Source of the DNA: DASUFZ01 sp035541475 | GTDB taxonomy: Bacteria; Myxococcota_A; UBA9160; SMWR01 | NCBI GenBank assembly: GCA_035541475.1 | Contig: DATKND010000119.1 | Coordinates: forward strand, 62,001-126,000 | DNA: 64,000 nt | Direction of reading: 5' to 3' | Part shown: positions 51,584 through 60,383 of the stretch, one piece after another | Layout: the number at the start of each line of letters is the position of its first letter | How positions within the stretch are numbered: the first letter of the stretch is position 1 | Program-made: the position numbers and the translations under genes | The notes under the pieces: generated by a model | Databases searched by the model: none | What the model was told of the DNA's origin: nothing | Seen by the model: the letters and a program-made list of their open reading frames with translations, nothing else

Positions 51584-52492
51584 TCAGCCCGCCACGACCT
51601 CCACGTCCACCGCGACCTCGACCGTGTGCTCGCCACCGCCGAGGATCACGCCCTTGATCGGCGCGACGTCCGCGTAGTCGCGGCCCCAGGCGAGCGTGAG
51701 ATGCTGATCGCTGGTGACCAGATCATTGGTCGGGTCGACGTCGATCCAGCCGGCGTCGCCACACCAGACCGACACCCAGGCGTGGCTGGCGTCGGCGCCG
51801 ACGAGCACGGCCTCTTCGCCCCCTTCTTCTTCTTCCTTCGCCTCACTCCGCGCGCGCCGCGTGTGCAGGTACCCGCTCACATAACGAGCCGGCAGACCCA
51901 GCGCGCGCAGGCACGCGAGCTCGAGGTGCGCGAAGTCCTGACACACGCCGTGGCGACGCGCGAGCACCTCCTCGACCGGCGTCGTCACCGAGGTCGCGCC
52001 GGGCCGGTACTCGAAGTCGGCGCGGATGCGGCGCGTGAGGTCGAGGACCGCGTCGAGGATCGGTCGCCCCGCCGCGAACGACGGCAGCGCATAGCGAGCG
52101 AAGGCCGGCTGCACGGGCACGAGCGGCGAGTCGAAGCTCATCTCGTACGCCGAGAGCGCCTCGTGCGTCGTCTGCGTGCGGATCTCTGCGCGCAGCTCCT
52201 CCCACGCCGGCGTCGCCGACGGCCGCACGGGCCGCACGCTCGCGATCTCGAGCTCGCTCCGCGCCGTCACCACCATGCGGTGGTGCGGCTCCTGCAACGT
52301 GAAGAAGCTCGCGCGGTTGCCGAAGTAGTCGAGCGAGGAACCGAGCACGGCGGGCGTCGGCTCGATCGCGAGCGCGGTCGCGAGGCAGCGCTGGCGCGGC
52401 GCGCTGCGCGGCTCGAGACGCATCTCGTTGTGGCAGATCGAGACGAGCTCCTCGTAGGCGTAGGTCGTCGTGTGCGTGACGCGGTAGTGCAT
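51584..52492 (-). CDS. transglutaminase-like protein (third gene of the ATP-grasp operon)
   Basis: 302 residues. The N-terminal ~120 residues form the beta-sandwich that precedes transglutaminase cores in this family. The catalytic triad is visible: Cys in 'RHGVCQDFAHL' (about 177), His in 'DASHAWVSVWC' (about 237) and Asp in 'WIDVDPTN' (about 253). An acidic insertion 'EAKEEEEGGEE' sits between them. It may act as a peptidase, amide-former or ligase on glutamine- or peptide-linked products. The start overlaps the stop of the ATP-grasp/Alpha-E gene by one base (TGATG). It is the last gene of the operon. Confidence 0.9.
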   Translation of the reverse strand: MHYRVTHTTTYAYEELVSICHNEMRLEPRSAPRQRCLATALAIEPTPAVLGSSLDYFGNRASFFTLQEPHHRMVVTARSELEIASVRPVRPSATPAWEELRAEIRTQTTHEALSAYEMSFDSPLVPVQPAFARYALPSFAAGRPILDAVLDLTRRIRADFEYRPGATSVTTPVEEVLARRHGVCQDFAHLELACLRALGLPARYVSGYLHTRRARSEAKEEEEGGEEAVLVGADASHAWVSVWCGDAGWIDVDPTNDLVTSDQHLTLAWGRDYADVAPIKGVILGGGEHTVEVAVDVEVVAG

Positions 52493-54978
52493 CAGAAGCG
52501 CTCGATCCGGCGCGACTCGCCCGCGTGCGAGAGATACGCGCGCGTCAGCACGTCCGAGAGCGCGCGCAGATCGCCCTGCGTGCGCGCGAGCAGCTCCTCG
52601 AGGCGCAGCCGCTTGCCGTCCTCCACGCGACAGAGCTCCGCGACGTCTGCGAGCCGCACGCGCGCGAGCGCGGAGAGCGCGATGCGCGATTCTGGCGGGC
52701 GCTCGACGTGACCCCGCGCGGACGGCAGCTCCGCCACGTGACCCTCGAGCGCGACGAGCTGGAAGGCGAGCGCGCGCGGGTTCGTCTCGTCGGTGAGCAG
52801 CAGATCGAGGGCCGGCGCCGCCTGCAGCTCGCCGCGGTAGCGACGCCGATACGTGATCGCGCTCTCGGCCGCCTGGAGCATTGCCTCGAGGCGCGGCGCC
52901 TCGTCGTCGTGCGCCTGCACGAGACACGCGCCTAGCAAGATGCTCGTCCATGCGCCGCGCTCGACGCGGCGCCCCATGTCGGCGAAGCGCCAGCCGAGCG
53001 AGCGGGTCATGCTCTCCATCGAGAGACCGCTCCAGGCCGCGAGCCGCATCATCGTGCCGTTCAGCTGTTGGCGCGCGGCGCCGGCGCTGTGGACCGGCGC
53101 CTGCGATCGCAGCTCCGACAGCACGCGCCAGGTGTCGAGCGAGAGCTGGTCCCGCAGCGACGACGCGAGCTGGTGCACCATGCGAAGGGTCGTGCGGAGC
53201 GAGCGCGGCGACTCGTCCTCGAACAGGAACGTGAGCAGCGCGCGCTCGTCGCGGCGGAGCGGCTCGGCGCCGCCCGCGTGGCGCGAGAGCGCCTCGAGCA
53301 GCGCGGGCAGGGCGACCGCCGCTTCCGCGCCCTCGTCGTTCACGCGCACGAGCACCTCGCGCGCGATGCGCGCCGTGCCCTCCGCGCGCTCGACGTAGCG
53401 GCCGAGCCAGAAGAGGTTGTCGGCCACGCGCGACGGCAGCTCGGCGCCCGCGCGCGTCAGCTCGATCGGCGCGCCGGCCGCGCGCAGCAAGGTGATCGGC
53501 GCCGGCGGCCGCTCGCACGAGATCCAGGTGTCCTTGCTGCCGCCGCCGCGCTGCATCGAGACGACCAGCGAGTCGCGCGCGGTGGAGATGCGCGTCAGAC
53601 CGCCGGGCATCAGCTCCCAGGCGCCCTGCCCGGCCGACGTCGCGAAGGCCCGCAGCACCAGATGGCGCGGCTGCACGTTCTCGCCGTCCCAGACCGGTGT
53701 CGTCGAGAGCGCGACCTGCTCCTGCGCGACGAAGGCGTGCGGGCTCGCTCGCAGTCGCGCGCAGAGCGCCTCGCGCTCGCCTTTCGAGAGCCGCGCGCCG
53801 AAGACAGGCTCCATGCGCGGCGACGGAAACGCCGGCTTGATCACGAGCTCGGTGACATGGCTCTCCACGTACTCGAGCGCCTCGCTCTGACCACACCACC
53901 AGGTCGCGACGGACGGCAGCGCCAGCTCCTCGCCGAGGAGCGCGCGGCAGAGACTCGGCAAGAATGCGAGCAGCGCGGGCGTCTCGACGAGCCCCGAGCC
54001 CAGCGCGTTCGCGACCGCGACGTTGCCGGCGCGCGCCGCGTGCACGAGACCCGCGACGCCGAGCGACGAGTCGCTCCGCAGCGAGAGCGGATCGCAGAAG
54101 AGGTCGTCGACGCGGCGCAGCAGCACGTCCACGCGCTGGAGTCCGCCGAGCGTCTTGAGATACAGCATGCGGTCGCGCACGGTGAGATCGCCGCCCTCGA
54201 CCAGGGTGAGTCCGAGGTAGCGCGCGAGGTACGCGTGCTCGAAGTAGGTCTCGTTGTAGGGACCGGGCGTCAGCAGCGCGATGTGCGGATCGTCGCGCTG
54301 GCGCGGCGCGAGCGAGTGGAGCGTGTCGCGCAGCCGCCGGAAGAATCCGGCCAGGCGCTCGACCCGGCTCTCGCGGAACGCCTCGGAGAGCGTGCGCGAG
54401 ACGACGATGCGGTTCTCGAGCGCGTAGCCCGCGCCCGACGGCGCCTGCGTGCGGTCGGCCAGCACCCACCACTGTCCCGTCGGCGCGCGTGCGAGGTCGG
54501 CGGCGTAGAGCTGGAGCCACGAGGCCTGCGGCAGCCTCAGCCCGTGACACGGACGCAGGTAGGTTGGATGCGCGAAGACCAGCGCCGGCGGCAAGAGCCC
54601 GTCGCGCAGCAGGCGCTGCGGTCCGTAGAGATCGCCGAGGATCGCGTCGAGGAGCCGCGCGCGCTGCGCGAGCGCCGCGCGAAGCTGCTCCCACTCGGCC
54701 TGCGCCAGCACCAGCGGGATCGGATCGAGCTCCCACGGCCGATCCATGCCGCGCGGATCGCCGTAGACGTTGTAGGTCACGCCGTTCTCGTGGATCAGCC
54801 GCCGCCCGAGCTCCCAGCGCCGCGCGAGCTCGCCGGCGCCGAGATCCTGGAGAGAGCGCACGACCGGCTCCCAGTGCGCGCGCGTCTTGCCCGCCGGCTC
54901 CTGCATCTCGTCGTGCAGGCCGGTCAGCGCCTCGTAGTCGAGCTGGAGGGCCTCCTGCCCCGCGCCTCGCTCCGTCAT
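52492..54978 (-). CDS. circularly permuted ATP-grasp / Alpha-E fusion protein
   Basis: 828 residues. The first ~480 residues are the circularly permuted ATP-grasp region, with 'GVTYNVYGDPRGMDRPWELDPIP', 'RLLRDGLLPPALVFAHPTYLRPCHG', 'LLTPGPYNETYFEHAYLARYLGLTLVEG' and a late 'ELVIKPAF'. The last ~320 residues form the helical Alpha-E domain ('RVADNLFWLGRYVERAEGTARIARE' at about 510). These two parts are usually separate genes; here they are fused. The set of CP-ATP-grasp, Alpha-E and transglutaminase is predicted to build or attach peptide tags, but it is not well studied. Ten bases separate it from the upstream amidoligase-type gene. Confidence 0.9.
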   Translation of the reverse strand: MTERGAGQEALQLDYEALTGLHDEMQEPAGKTRAHWEPVVRSLQDLGAGELARRWELGRRLIHENGVTYNVYGDPRGMDRPWELDPIPLVLAQAEWEQLRAALAQRARLLDAILGDLYGPQRLLRDGLLPPALVFAHPTYLRPCHGLRLPQASWLQLYAADLARAPTGQWWVLADRTQAPSGAGYALENRIVVSRTLSEAFRESRVERLAGFFRRLRDTLHSLAPRQRDDPHIALLTPGPYNETYFEHAYLARYLGLTLVEGGDLTVRDRMLYLKTLGGLQRVDVLLRRVDDLFCDPLSLRSDSSLGVAGLVHAARAGNVAVANALGSGLVETPALLAFLPSLCRALLGEELALPSVATWWCGQSEALEYVESHVTELVIKPAFPSPRMEPVFGARLSKGEREALCARLRASPHAFVAQEQVALSTTPVWDGENVQPRHLVLRAFATSAGQGAWELMPGGLTRISTARDSLVVSMQRGGGSKDTWISCERPPAPITLLRAAGAPIELTRAGAELPSRVADNLFWLGRYVERAEGTARIAREVLVRVNDEGAEAAVALPALLEALSRHAGGAEPLRRDERALLTFLFEDESPRSLRTTLRMVHQLASSLRDQLSLDTWRVLSELRSQAPVHSAGAARQQLNGTMMRLAAWSGLSMESMTRSLGWRFADMGRRVERGAWTSILLGACLVQAHDDEAPRLEAMLQAAESAITYRRRYRGELQAAPALDLLLTDETNPRALAFQLVALEGHVAELPSARGHVERPPESRIALSALARVRLADVAELCRVEDGKRLRLEELLARTQGDLRALSDVLTRAYLSHAGESRRIERF

Positions 54979-54987
54979 GCGAGCACC

Positions 54988-57900
54988 CTAGCTGGTTCGC
55001 AGATCGAGCGTGAAGGGGAAGTCGCGATCCGGCGCGCACGCCGCGACCCGGATGCGGCCCGGCGTCTGCCCGAGCTCGGAGAAGCGCTCGGCGCGCCGCG
55101 CCTCGGCCTCGTTGGCGTTCAGCGGGAAGCGCTCGTAGGCGCGTCCGCCCGCGTGCGCGACCGAGTACGTGAAGCCGCCGAGCGAGCGCTCCATCCAGGT
55201 GTCGACCACGTCGAAGGCGAGCGGCGCGTGGACGGGGATCGTGGGATGCAGACACGCGGCCGGCTGCCAGGCGCGGAAGCGCACGCCCGCGACGCGCTCG
55301 CCCTGCGTGCCGGTCGGGTGGAGCGGCAGCGCTCGGCCGTTGCAGGTGACCACGTGGCGATCGCCGATCGCGCCGCGCACGAGCACCTGCACGCGCTCGA
55401 GCGACGAGTCCACGTAGCGCACCGCGCCCGCGGCGCCCTGCTCCTCGCCGAGCACGTGCCAGGGCTCGAGCGCGCTCCGCAGCTCGATCCATACGCCGGC
55501 GCGCGTCACCTCGCCGAGCCTCGGGAAACGGAACTCGTGGAACGGGGCGAACCAGGCCGGGTCGAAGTCGATGCCCGCGTCCGCGAGCTCGAAGAGCACG
55601 TCGTCGAAATCCTGCGCGACGAAGTGCGGCAGCATGAAGCGGTCATGGAGCTGCGTGCCCCAGCGGACGAGCCGCGGGCGGTACGGCTTCTCCCAGAAGC
55701 GCGCGATCAGGGCGCGCACGAGCAGCTGCTGCACGCTCGCCATGCGCGCGTGGGGCGGCATCTCGAAGGCGCGCAGCTCGACCAGGCCGAGCCGACCGCG
55801 CGGGCCGTCCGGCGAGTAGAGCTTGTCGATGCAGTGCTCGGTGCGGTGCGTGTTGCCGGTTGCGTCGACGAGCAGGTTTCGCAGCACGCGGTCGACGCGC
55901 CAGGGCGCGGACCCTTCGCGCGCGTCGGGACCGCCCTCGAGCTGCGCGAACGCGAGGCCGAGCTCGTAGAGCGCATCGCTGCGAGCCTCGTCGACGCGCG
56001 GCGCCTGCGAGGTCGGGCCGATGAAGAGGCCCGAGAAGAGGTACGAGAGCGAGGGATGGTCCTGCCAGTAGCCGATCAGGCTCCTGAGGAGATCGGGACG
56101 CCGCAGGAACGGCGAGTCCGGCGCAGTGCCACCGCCGAGCGTCATGTGGTTGCCGCCGCCCGTGCCGGTGTGGCGGCCGTCGAGCATGAACTTCTCGGCG
56201 CGCAGCCGCGCGAGCCGCGCCTCCTCGTAGAGGACGCCCGTCTGCTCGACCAGGCCGCGCCAGCTCCGCGATGCCGGCACGTTTACCTCGACGACGCCGG
56301 GGTCGGGCGTGACCTCGAGCTTCTCGAGGCGAGGATCCTGCGGCGGCGGATAGCCCTCGAGACGCACAGGCGTGTCGAGCGCGAAGGCCGTCTCCTCGAT
56401 CGCCTCGACCAGCGAGAGGAAGTCCTCGAGGCGCGAGAGCGGCGGCAGGAAGACGTGGAGCATGCCGTCGCGCGGCTCGACGCAGAGCGCGGTGCGCGTC
56501 AGCCAGCCGGCCGACTCCCCGAACTCGGGCGCGCGCTCCGCGGGTCCGAGCGCGCCGCTCGCCTCGCGCGCGCGCAGCGGCGCGCGCGGCAGACGCGCCT
56601 GCGTGCGCCGCGACGGCAGCGACGGACGCTCCTCCATCGGGTCGAGGTCCGCGGCGAAGGGCAGGTCGGTCGCCGCGACCCACGGCAGCGCGTCGAGCGG
56701 CAGGCGATAGCCCATCGGCGAATCGCCCGGCACGAGGACCATGCGCTCGCTCCGCAGGAACCACGGCCCGCTGCGCCAGCGCGAGCGCGCGCGCGGCGCG
56801 TCGGGCAGCTCCGGCTGGAGCGGCAGCGCGTAGCCGACCACCGAGCCGAGCCCCTGCGCGAACACGCGGGTGAGTCGGGCTCGCTCCTCGGCGTCGTCGA
56901 GTCGCGAGTCGTGCGGATCGACGTTGACCGGCAGGCGCCGCTCGCGCCACAGGTAGTACCAGGCGTCCTCGTAGGCCGCCTGCGCGAAGCGCGGGTGCAC
57001 GCCGAGTCGCTTCGCGAGCGCCAGGATGAAGCTCTGCGCCTCGGCCTCGCCGAAGCCGTAGCGCTCGGAGGAGTCGGCGAAGAGCCACGCGTCCTGCCAG
57101 ACGGGCTCGCCGTCCTTGCGCCAGTAACAGCCGTAGGCCCAGCGCGGCAGCGACTCGCCCGGGTACCACTTGCCCTGTCCGAAGAAGAGCAGGCCCGAGG
57201 GCGCGAGCCGCGCGTGGAGCCTGCGGAGCAGATCTTCGGCGCGCACGCGCTTCTCGTCGCCTTGCGCGGTGGTGTTCCACTCCGGCGCGTCGGGCGCGTC
57301 GATGCCGACGAAGGTCGGCTCGCCGCCCTGCGTGAGGCGCACGTCGCCCGCGTCGAGGCGACGGTCGACCGCGTCGCCGAGCGCGAGGATCTCCTCCCAC
57401 TGCTCCTCGCGGTAGGGAAGCGTCACGCGCGGAGTCTCGAGGATCCGCTCGACGGACATCTCGTGCGAGAACTCGACGCGGCACTCGTCGACCGCGCCCG
57501 TGATCGGCGCGGCCGTCGTCGGCTCGGGCGTGCAGGCGAGCGCGATGTGTCCCTCGCCGGCCAGCAGGCCCGAGGTCGAATCGAGCCCGATCCAGCCCGC
57601 GCCCGGCAGGAACACCTCCGCCCACGCGTGCAGATCGGTGAAGTCGCGCGCCGCGCCGGCCGGACCCTCGAGCGGCTTCTGGTCCGCGACGAGCTGGATC
57701 AGGTACCCGCTCGCGAAGCGCGCCGCGAAGCCGAGGTGGCGCAGCGCGAGGACCAGCAGCCACGCCGAGTCGCGACACGAGCCCTTCGCGAGACCGAGCG
57801 TCGCCTCCGGGTCCTGCACGCCCGGCTCCATGCGGATCACGTACTCGATCGCGCGCTGCGCGCCGCGATTCAGGTCGACGAGGAAGTCGATGGTGCGCGC

Positions 57901-58314
57901 GCGCTCGGACCGGTGCGCCGAGAGGAACTCGTTCAGCAACGGACCGGCCGCGCCGGCTTCGCGGTAGGGCGCGAGGTCCTTCGCGAGCGCGGGCTCGTAG
58001 CGGAAGGGCCAGTGCTCGGCGGAGGGCTCCAGGAAGAAGTCGAAGGGATTCTGGACGTGCAGCTCGGCCGTCAGCTCGACCTGCACCTCGAAGCGGTCGG
58101 TCGGCTCGGGGAAGACGGCGCGCGCCAGGAAGTTCCCGAACGGATCCTGCTGCCAGTTGAGGAAGTGGCGCGACGGCTCGATGCGCAGGCCGTACGAGAG
58201 GATCGGCGTGCGCGCGTGCGGCGCCGGTCGCAGACGGATCACCTGCGGCGAGAGCGTGACCGGGCGGTCGTACGCGTAACGGGTGCGATGGTGGAGTGCG
58301 ACCCGGATCGCCAT
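54988..58314 (-). CDS. transglutaminase-like / DUF2126 amidoligase protein
   Basis: 1108 residues from ATG 58314, with AGGAG seven bases upstream. Residues ~1-290 are a beta-sandwich plus transglutaminase core with Cys in 'KGSCRDSAWLL', His in 'LHAWAEVFL' and Asp in 'WIGLDSTSG'. The remaining ~800 residues are DUF2126, described as a putative amidoligase, with 'TQGGEPTFVGID', 'QGKWYPGE', 'RHTGTGGGNHMTLGG' and 'HPSLSYLFSGLFIGPTSQAPRVDEAR'. It first acts in the operon with the ATP-grasp/Alpha-E fusion and a second transglutaminase. The protein probably links amino groups to Glu-type acceptors; the product is unknown. Confidence 0.9.
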   Translation of the reverse strand: MAIRVALHHRTRYAYDRPVTLSPQVIRLRPAPHARTPILSYGLRIEPSRHFLNWQQDPFGNFLARAVFPEPTDRFEVQVELTAELHVQNPFDFFLEPSAEHWPFRYEPALAKDLAPYREAGAAGPLLNEFLSAHRSERARTIDFLVDLNRGAQRAIEYVIRMEPGVQDPEATLGLAKGSCRDSAWLLVLALRHLGFAARFASGYLIQLVADQKPLEGPAGAARDFTDLHAWAEVFLPGAGWIGLDSTSGLLAGEGHIALACTPEPTTAAPITGAVDECRVEFSHEMSVERILETPRVTLPYREEQWEEILALGDAVDRRLDAGDVRLTQGGEPTFVGIDAPDAPEWNTTAQGDEKRVRAEDLLRRLHARLAPSGLLFFGQGKWYPGESLPRWAYGCYWRKDGEPVWQDAWLFADSSERYGFGEAEAQSFILALAKRLGVHPRFAQAAYEDAWYYLWRERRLPVNVDPHDSRLDDAEERARLTRVFAQGLGSVVGYALPLQPELPDAPRARSRWRSGPWFLRSERMVLVPGDSPMGYRLPLDALPWVAATDLPFAADLDPMEERPSLPSRRTQARLPRAPLRAREASGALGPAERAPEFGESAGWLTRTALCVEPRDGMLHVFLPPLSRLEDFLSLVEAIEETAFALDTPVRLEGYPPPQDPRLEKLEVTPDPGVVEVNVPASRSWRGLVEQTGVLYEEARLARLRAEKFMLDGRHTGTGGGNHMTLGGGTAPDSPFLRRPDLLRSLIGYWQDHPSLSYLFSGLFIGPTSQAPRVDEARSDALYELGLAFAQLEGGPDAREGSAPWRVDRVLRNLLVDATGNTHRTEHCIDKLYSPDGPRGRLGLVELRAFEMPPHARMASVQQLLVRALIARFWEKPYRPRLVRWGTQLHDRFMLPHFVAQDFDDVLFELADAGIDFDPAWFAPFHEFRFPRLGEVTRAGVWIELRSALEPWHVLGEEQGAAGAVRYVDSSLERVQVLVRGAIGDRHVVTCNGRALPLHPTGTQGERVAGVRFRAWQPAACLHPTIPVHAPLAFDVVDTWMERSLGGFTYSVAHAGGRAYERFPLNANEAEARRAERFSELGQTPGRIRVAACAPDRDFPFTLDLRTS

Positions 58315-58460
58315 CGAGGCTCCTGACACGTCGGCGCGCGGGCGCGCTGCGCGCCCCGCGCGCGGCAGTGCACGAAGCGCGCCGACTCACGCGCCGCGCA
58401 GGCGCTCGCTCGCCGCGCTCGCTGCCCGCGATCTGGTCGCGGCTGCCTCGAGGTTGGGCG

Positions 58461-60275
58461 TCAGCAACCCCCGCCCATCGGCGGGATCGGCGGGACCACC
58501 GGCGGAGGCGGCGGCAGCACCGGAGGCGGAATCACCGGAGGCGGCGTCGAGCCGGGGCCGGGACCGCCGCCGCCCGCCGGACCGCCGCCGCCACCGCCAC
58601 CTCCACCGCCCGCCGCGGTTGTCGCGATCCCGTACACGCCGATGATGTTGGCGATCGAGATCAATCGGTCGATGTTGAGCTGCGTGTCGGTCCGCGTGTA
58701 GGCGGTCGGCTTGAACGCGCGGTCGTGATACCAGAGCGACATCGGGTTCAGTGCGTCGAGCGTCCGCTCCGAGCCGGGCAGGTTCTTCGCCCAGGCCTGC
58801 GTCACCGCGCCCGTGAAGTGGCCCACATTGTCCGCGGCCGCGGGCGACGCGAGGCCGACCGTCGTCTGGAGCAGCGGGTTGATCACGGCGTTGTTGGCGG
58901 CGCTGACCGCGTCGGCCGCGACCTGCACGCCGCTCGAGATGCCCTCGACGAAGTCGTGGCCGCCCTGGAGCGGGTCGAGCTTCACGAGTCCGACGACGAG
59001 CATCGGCACCGCCATCAGCAGCGAGGTGCGCCTCTCCTCCTGACCCGTGTGGATGTTGGTGCGCGTGGTGCCGGTCACGAGGTGGCGACCGATGTCGAGG
59101 AGGTCCTGGCCGCTGTCGGCGAAGCTCGCCTTCAGGTTGCCCGCCACGGTGCCGGTAGAGCGCGCGTTCGGGCTGCGCGGATACACCTGCCGGCCGTAGA
59201 GGCGCACGTTGTCGAGGATCGTGGTGCTCGCCTCGGTGTACTCGATCGCCTTGTCGCCCTGCATCGCCGAGAGCCCGATCTGATAGCCGGGCGGCGCGTC
59301 GAAGAGTGCCATCTGCGCCTGCGGGCAGTAGAGGATGCGGTTCGGGACCGGCGCGTGCGCCCCGTTCGCGCCCTCGAGGTGGCTCTCCATCGTGGAGAGA
59401 CACCCGTCCGCCTCGGGTGTCACGGCCAGCCGCTCGCGCAGGTACTGATCGAGCGGCATGTCGCCCCAAACGACCGCGAGCGAGGCGTTGCCCCTCGTGC
59501 GCACCAGGAAGAGCTCCTCCCGATCGAGGTGCGTGCGCAGCACGCCGTCGTTCTTCTTCTCGGCGGTCCACGGATCGGCGTCCTTGGCCGGTGTCAGCTC
59601 CACGAAGTCCTGCATGTAGCGGCCGGGCTCGCGCGCCATCGCGGTGAGATCGAAGGGCCGGCCCTCGATGTGCTTGAAGATCACCAGGCCGGCGACAGCC
59701 TCCTCGGGGGGGCCTTCCGAGACCGGCGGCAGGCTCTCGACGCGCGGGAAGTGGACCTTCGCCTCGCTCCCCTCGACCGACGCCAGATAGCGTCGGTCGT
59801 CCGACGCCTTGCCGGTGGCGCCCGCCGAGTAGCGGATTCCCATCTGCCAGCGCCGCGCCTGCCAGTCGACCTCGCCGACCCGCGCGCCGTCGAACACGGC
59901 CGTGTGACCCTCGATGCGTCCGCGCAAGGTCCGGTCGACCTTCCCGTCGCCGTCGGAGTCGTAGAGCACGACCGGCACGATCTCGCCGCCGTGCTGCGCG
60001 ACGTACTTCCAGATGTCCGCGCCGAGCTCCGCGGACACGCGCGGCTCGGAGCCGGCCTGCACGGTGATCGATTCGAGGCCCACGCCGAGGTCGTTCTCGG
60101 CCTTGTAGAAGAGCTCGCCATTCGGCGCGCGGTAGTGGATCGCAGGGTCGTACGTCTCGTTCCGCGGATGGATCCAGAGGTCGCGCAGCTTTGCCGCGGC
60201 TTCCGCGAGCGCGGTCTGAGCGAAGGGCGAGACGAGCAGCACGATGGCAACGACGAGGAGCTTCTTTCGACGCAT
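58461..60275 (-). CDS. exported protein with polyglycine/polyproline C-terminal tail
   Basis: 604 residues. A signal peptide (about 1-24, 'RRKKLLVVAIVLLVSPFAQTALA') is followed by a large globular part with a calcium-like 'DSDGDGKVDRTLRG' segment and several Asp/Gly-rich turns. A hydrophobic region (about 405-430, 'LLMAVPMLVVGLVKLDP') may bury in the fold or membrane. The last ~50 residues are low-complexity: a run of ten Gly, then Pro repeats, then a terminal 'PPMGGGC' ending in Cys. I do not recognise the family. The start could also be the ATG at 60281. Confidence 0.72.
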   Translation of the reverse strand: MRRKKLLVVAIVLLVSPFAQTALAEAAAKLRDLWIHPRNETYDPAIHYRAPNGELFYKAENDLGVGLESITVQAGSEPRVSAELGADIWKYVAQHGGEIVPVVLYDSDGDGKVDRTLRGRIEGHTAVFDGARVGEVDWQARRWQMGIRYSAGATGKASDDRRYLASVEGSEAKVHFPRVESLPPVSEGPPEEAVAGLVIFKHIEGRPFDLTAMAREPGRYMQDFVELTPAKDADPWTAEKKNDGVLRTHLDREELFLVRTRGNASLAVVWGDMPLDQYLRERLAVTPEADGCLSTMESHLEGANGAHAPVPNRILYCPQAQMALFDAPPGYQIGLSAMQGDKAIEYTEASTTILDNVRLYGRQVYPRSPNARSTGTVAGNLKASFADSGQDLLDIGRHLVTGTTRTNIHTGQEERRTSLLMAVPMLVVGLVKLDPLQGGHDFVEGISSGVQVAADAVSAANNAVINPLLQTTVGLASPAAADNVGHFTGAVTQAWAKNLPGSERTLDALNPMSLWYHDRAFKPTAYTRTDTQLNIDRLISIANIIGVYGIATTAAGGGGGGGGGGPAGGGGPGPGSTPPPVIPPPVLPPPPPVVPPIPPMGGGC

Positions 60276-60383
60276 GATCATTGCAGTGGCGCGCGATCTT
60301 TGAAGGTGACGAAAGTTGCGCGCGGCCTGCGCGTCGGAGAATTCCGAGACGCAGCGCGCGCGCAACACGCGCGCGGGTCGAGG

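Noticed and set aside
53068..58326. A 1752-codon plus-strand open frame opposite the ATP-grasp operon
   Set aside because: It reads Arg/Ala/Leu-rich filler with no domain, on the reverse of three clear genes; high third-position GC leaves antisense frames open.
58315..58460. Additional repeat copy in the gap before the polyproline-tail gene
   Set aside because: It is GC-rich with 'gcgctcgctcgccgcgctcg' type runs but lacks the repeat core on either strand.
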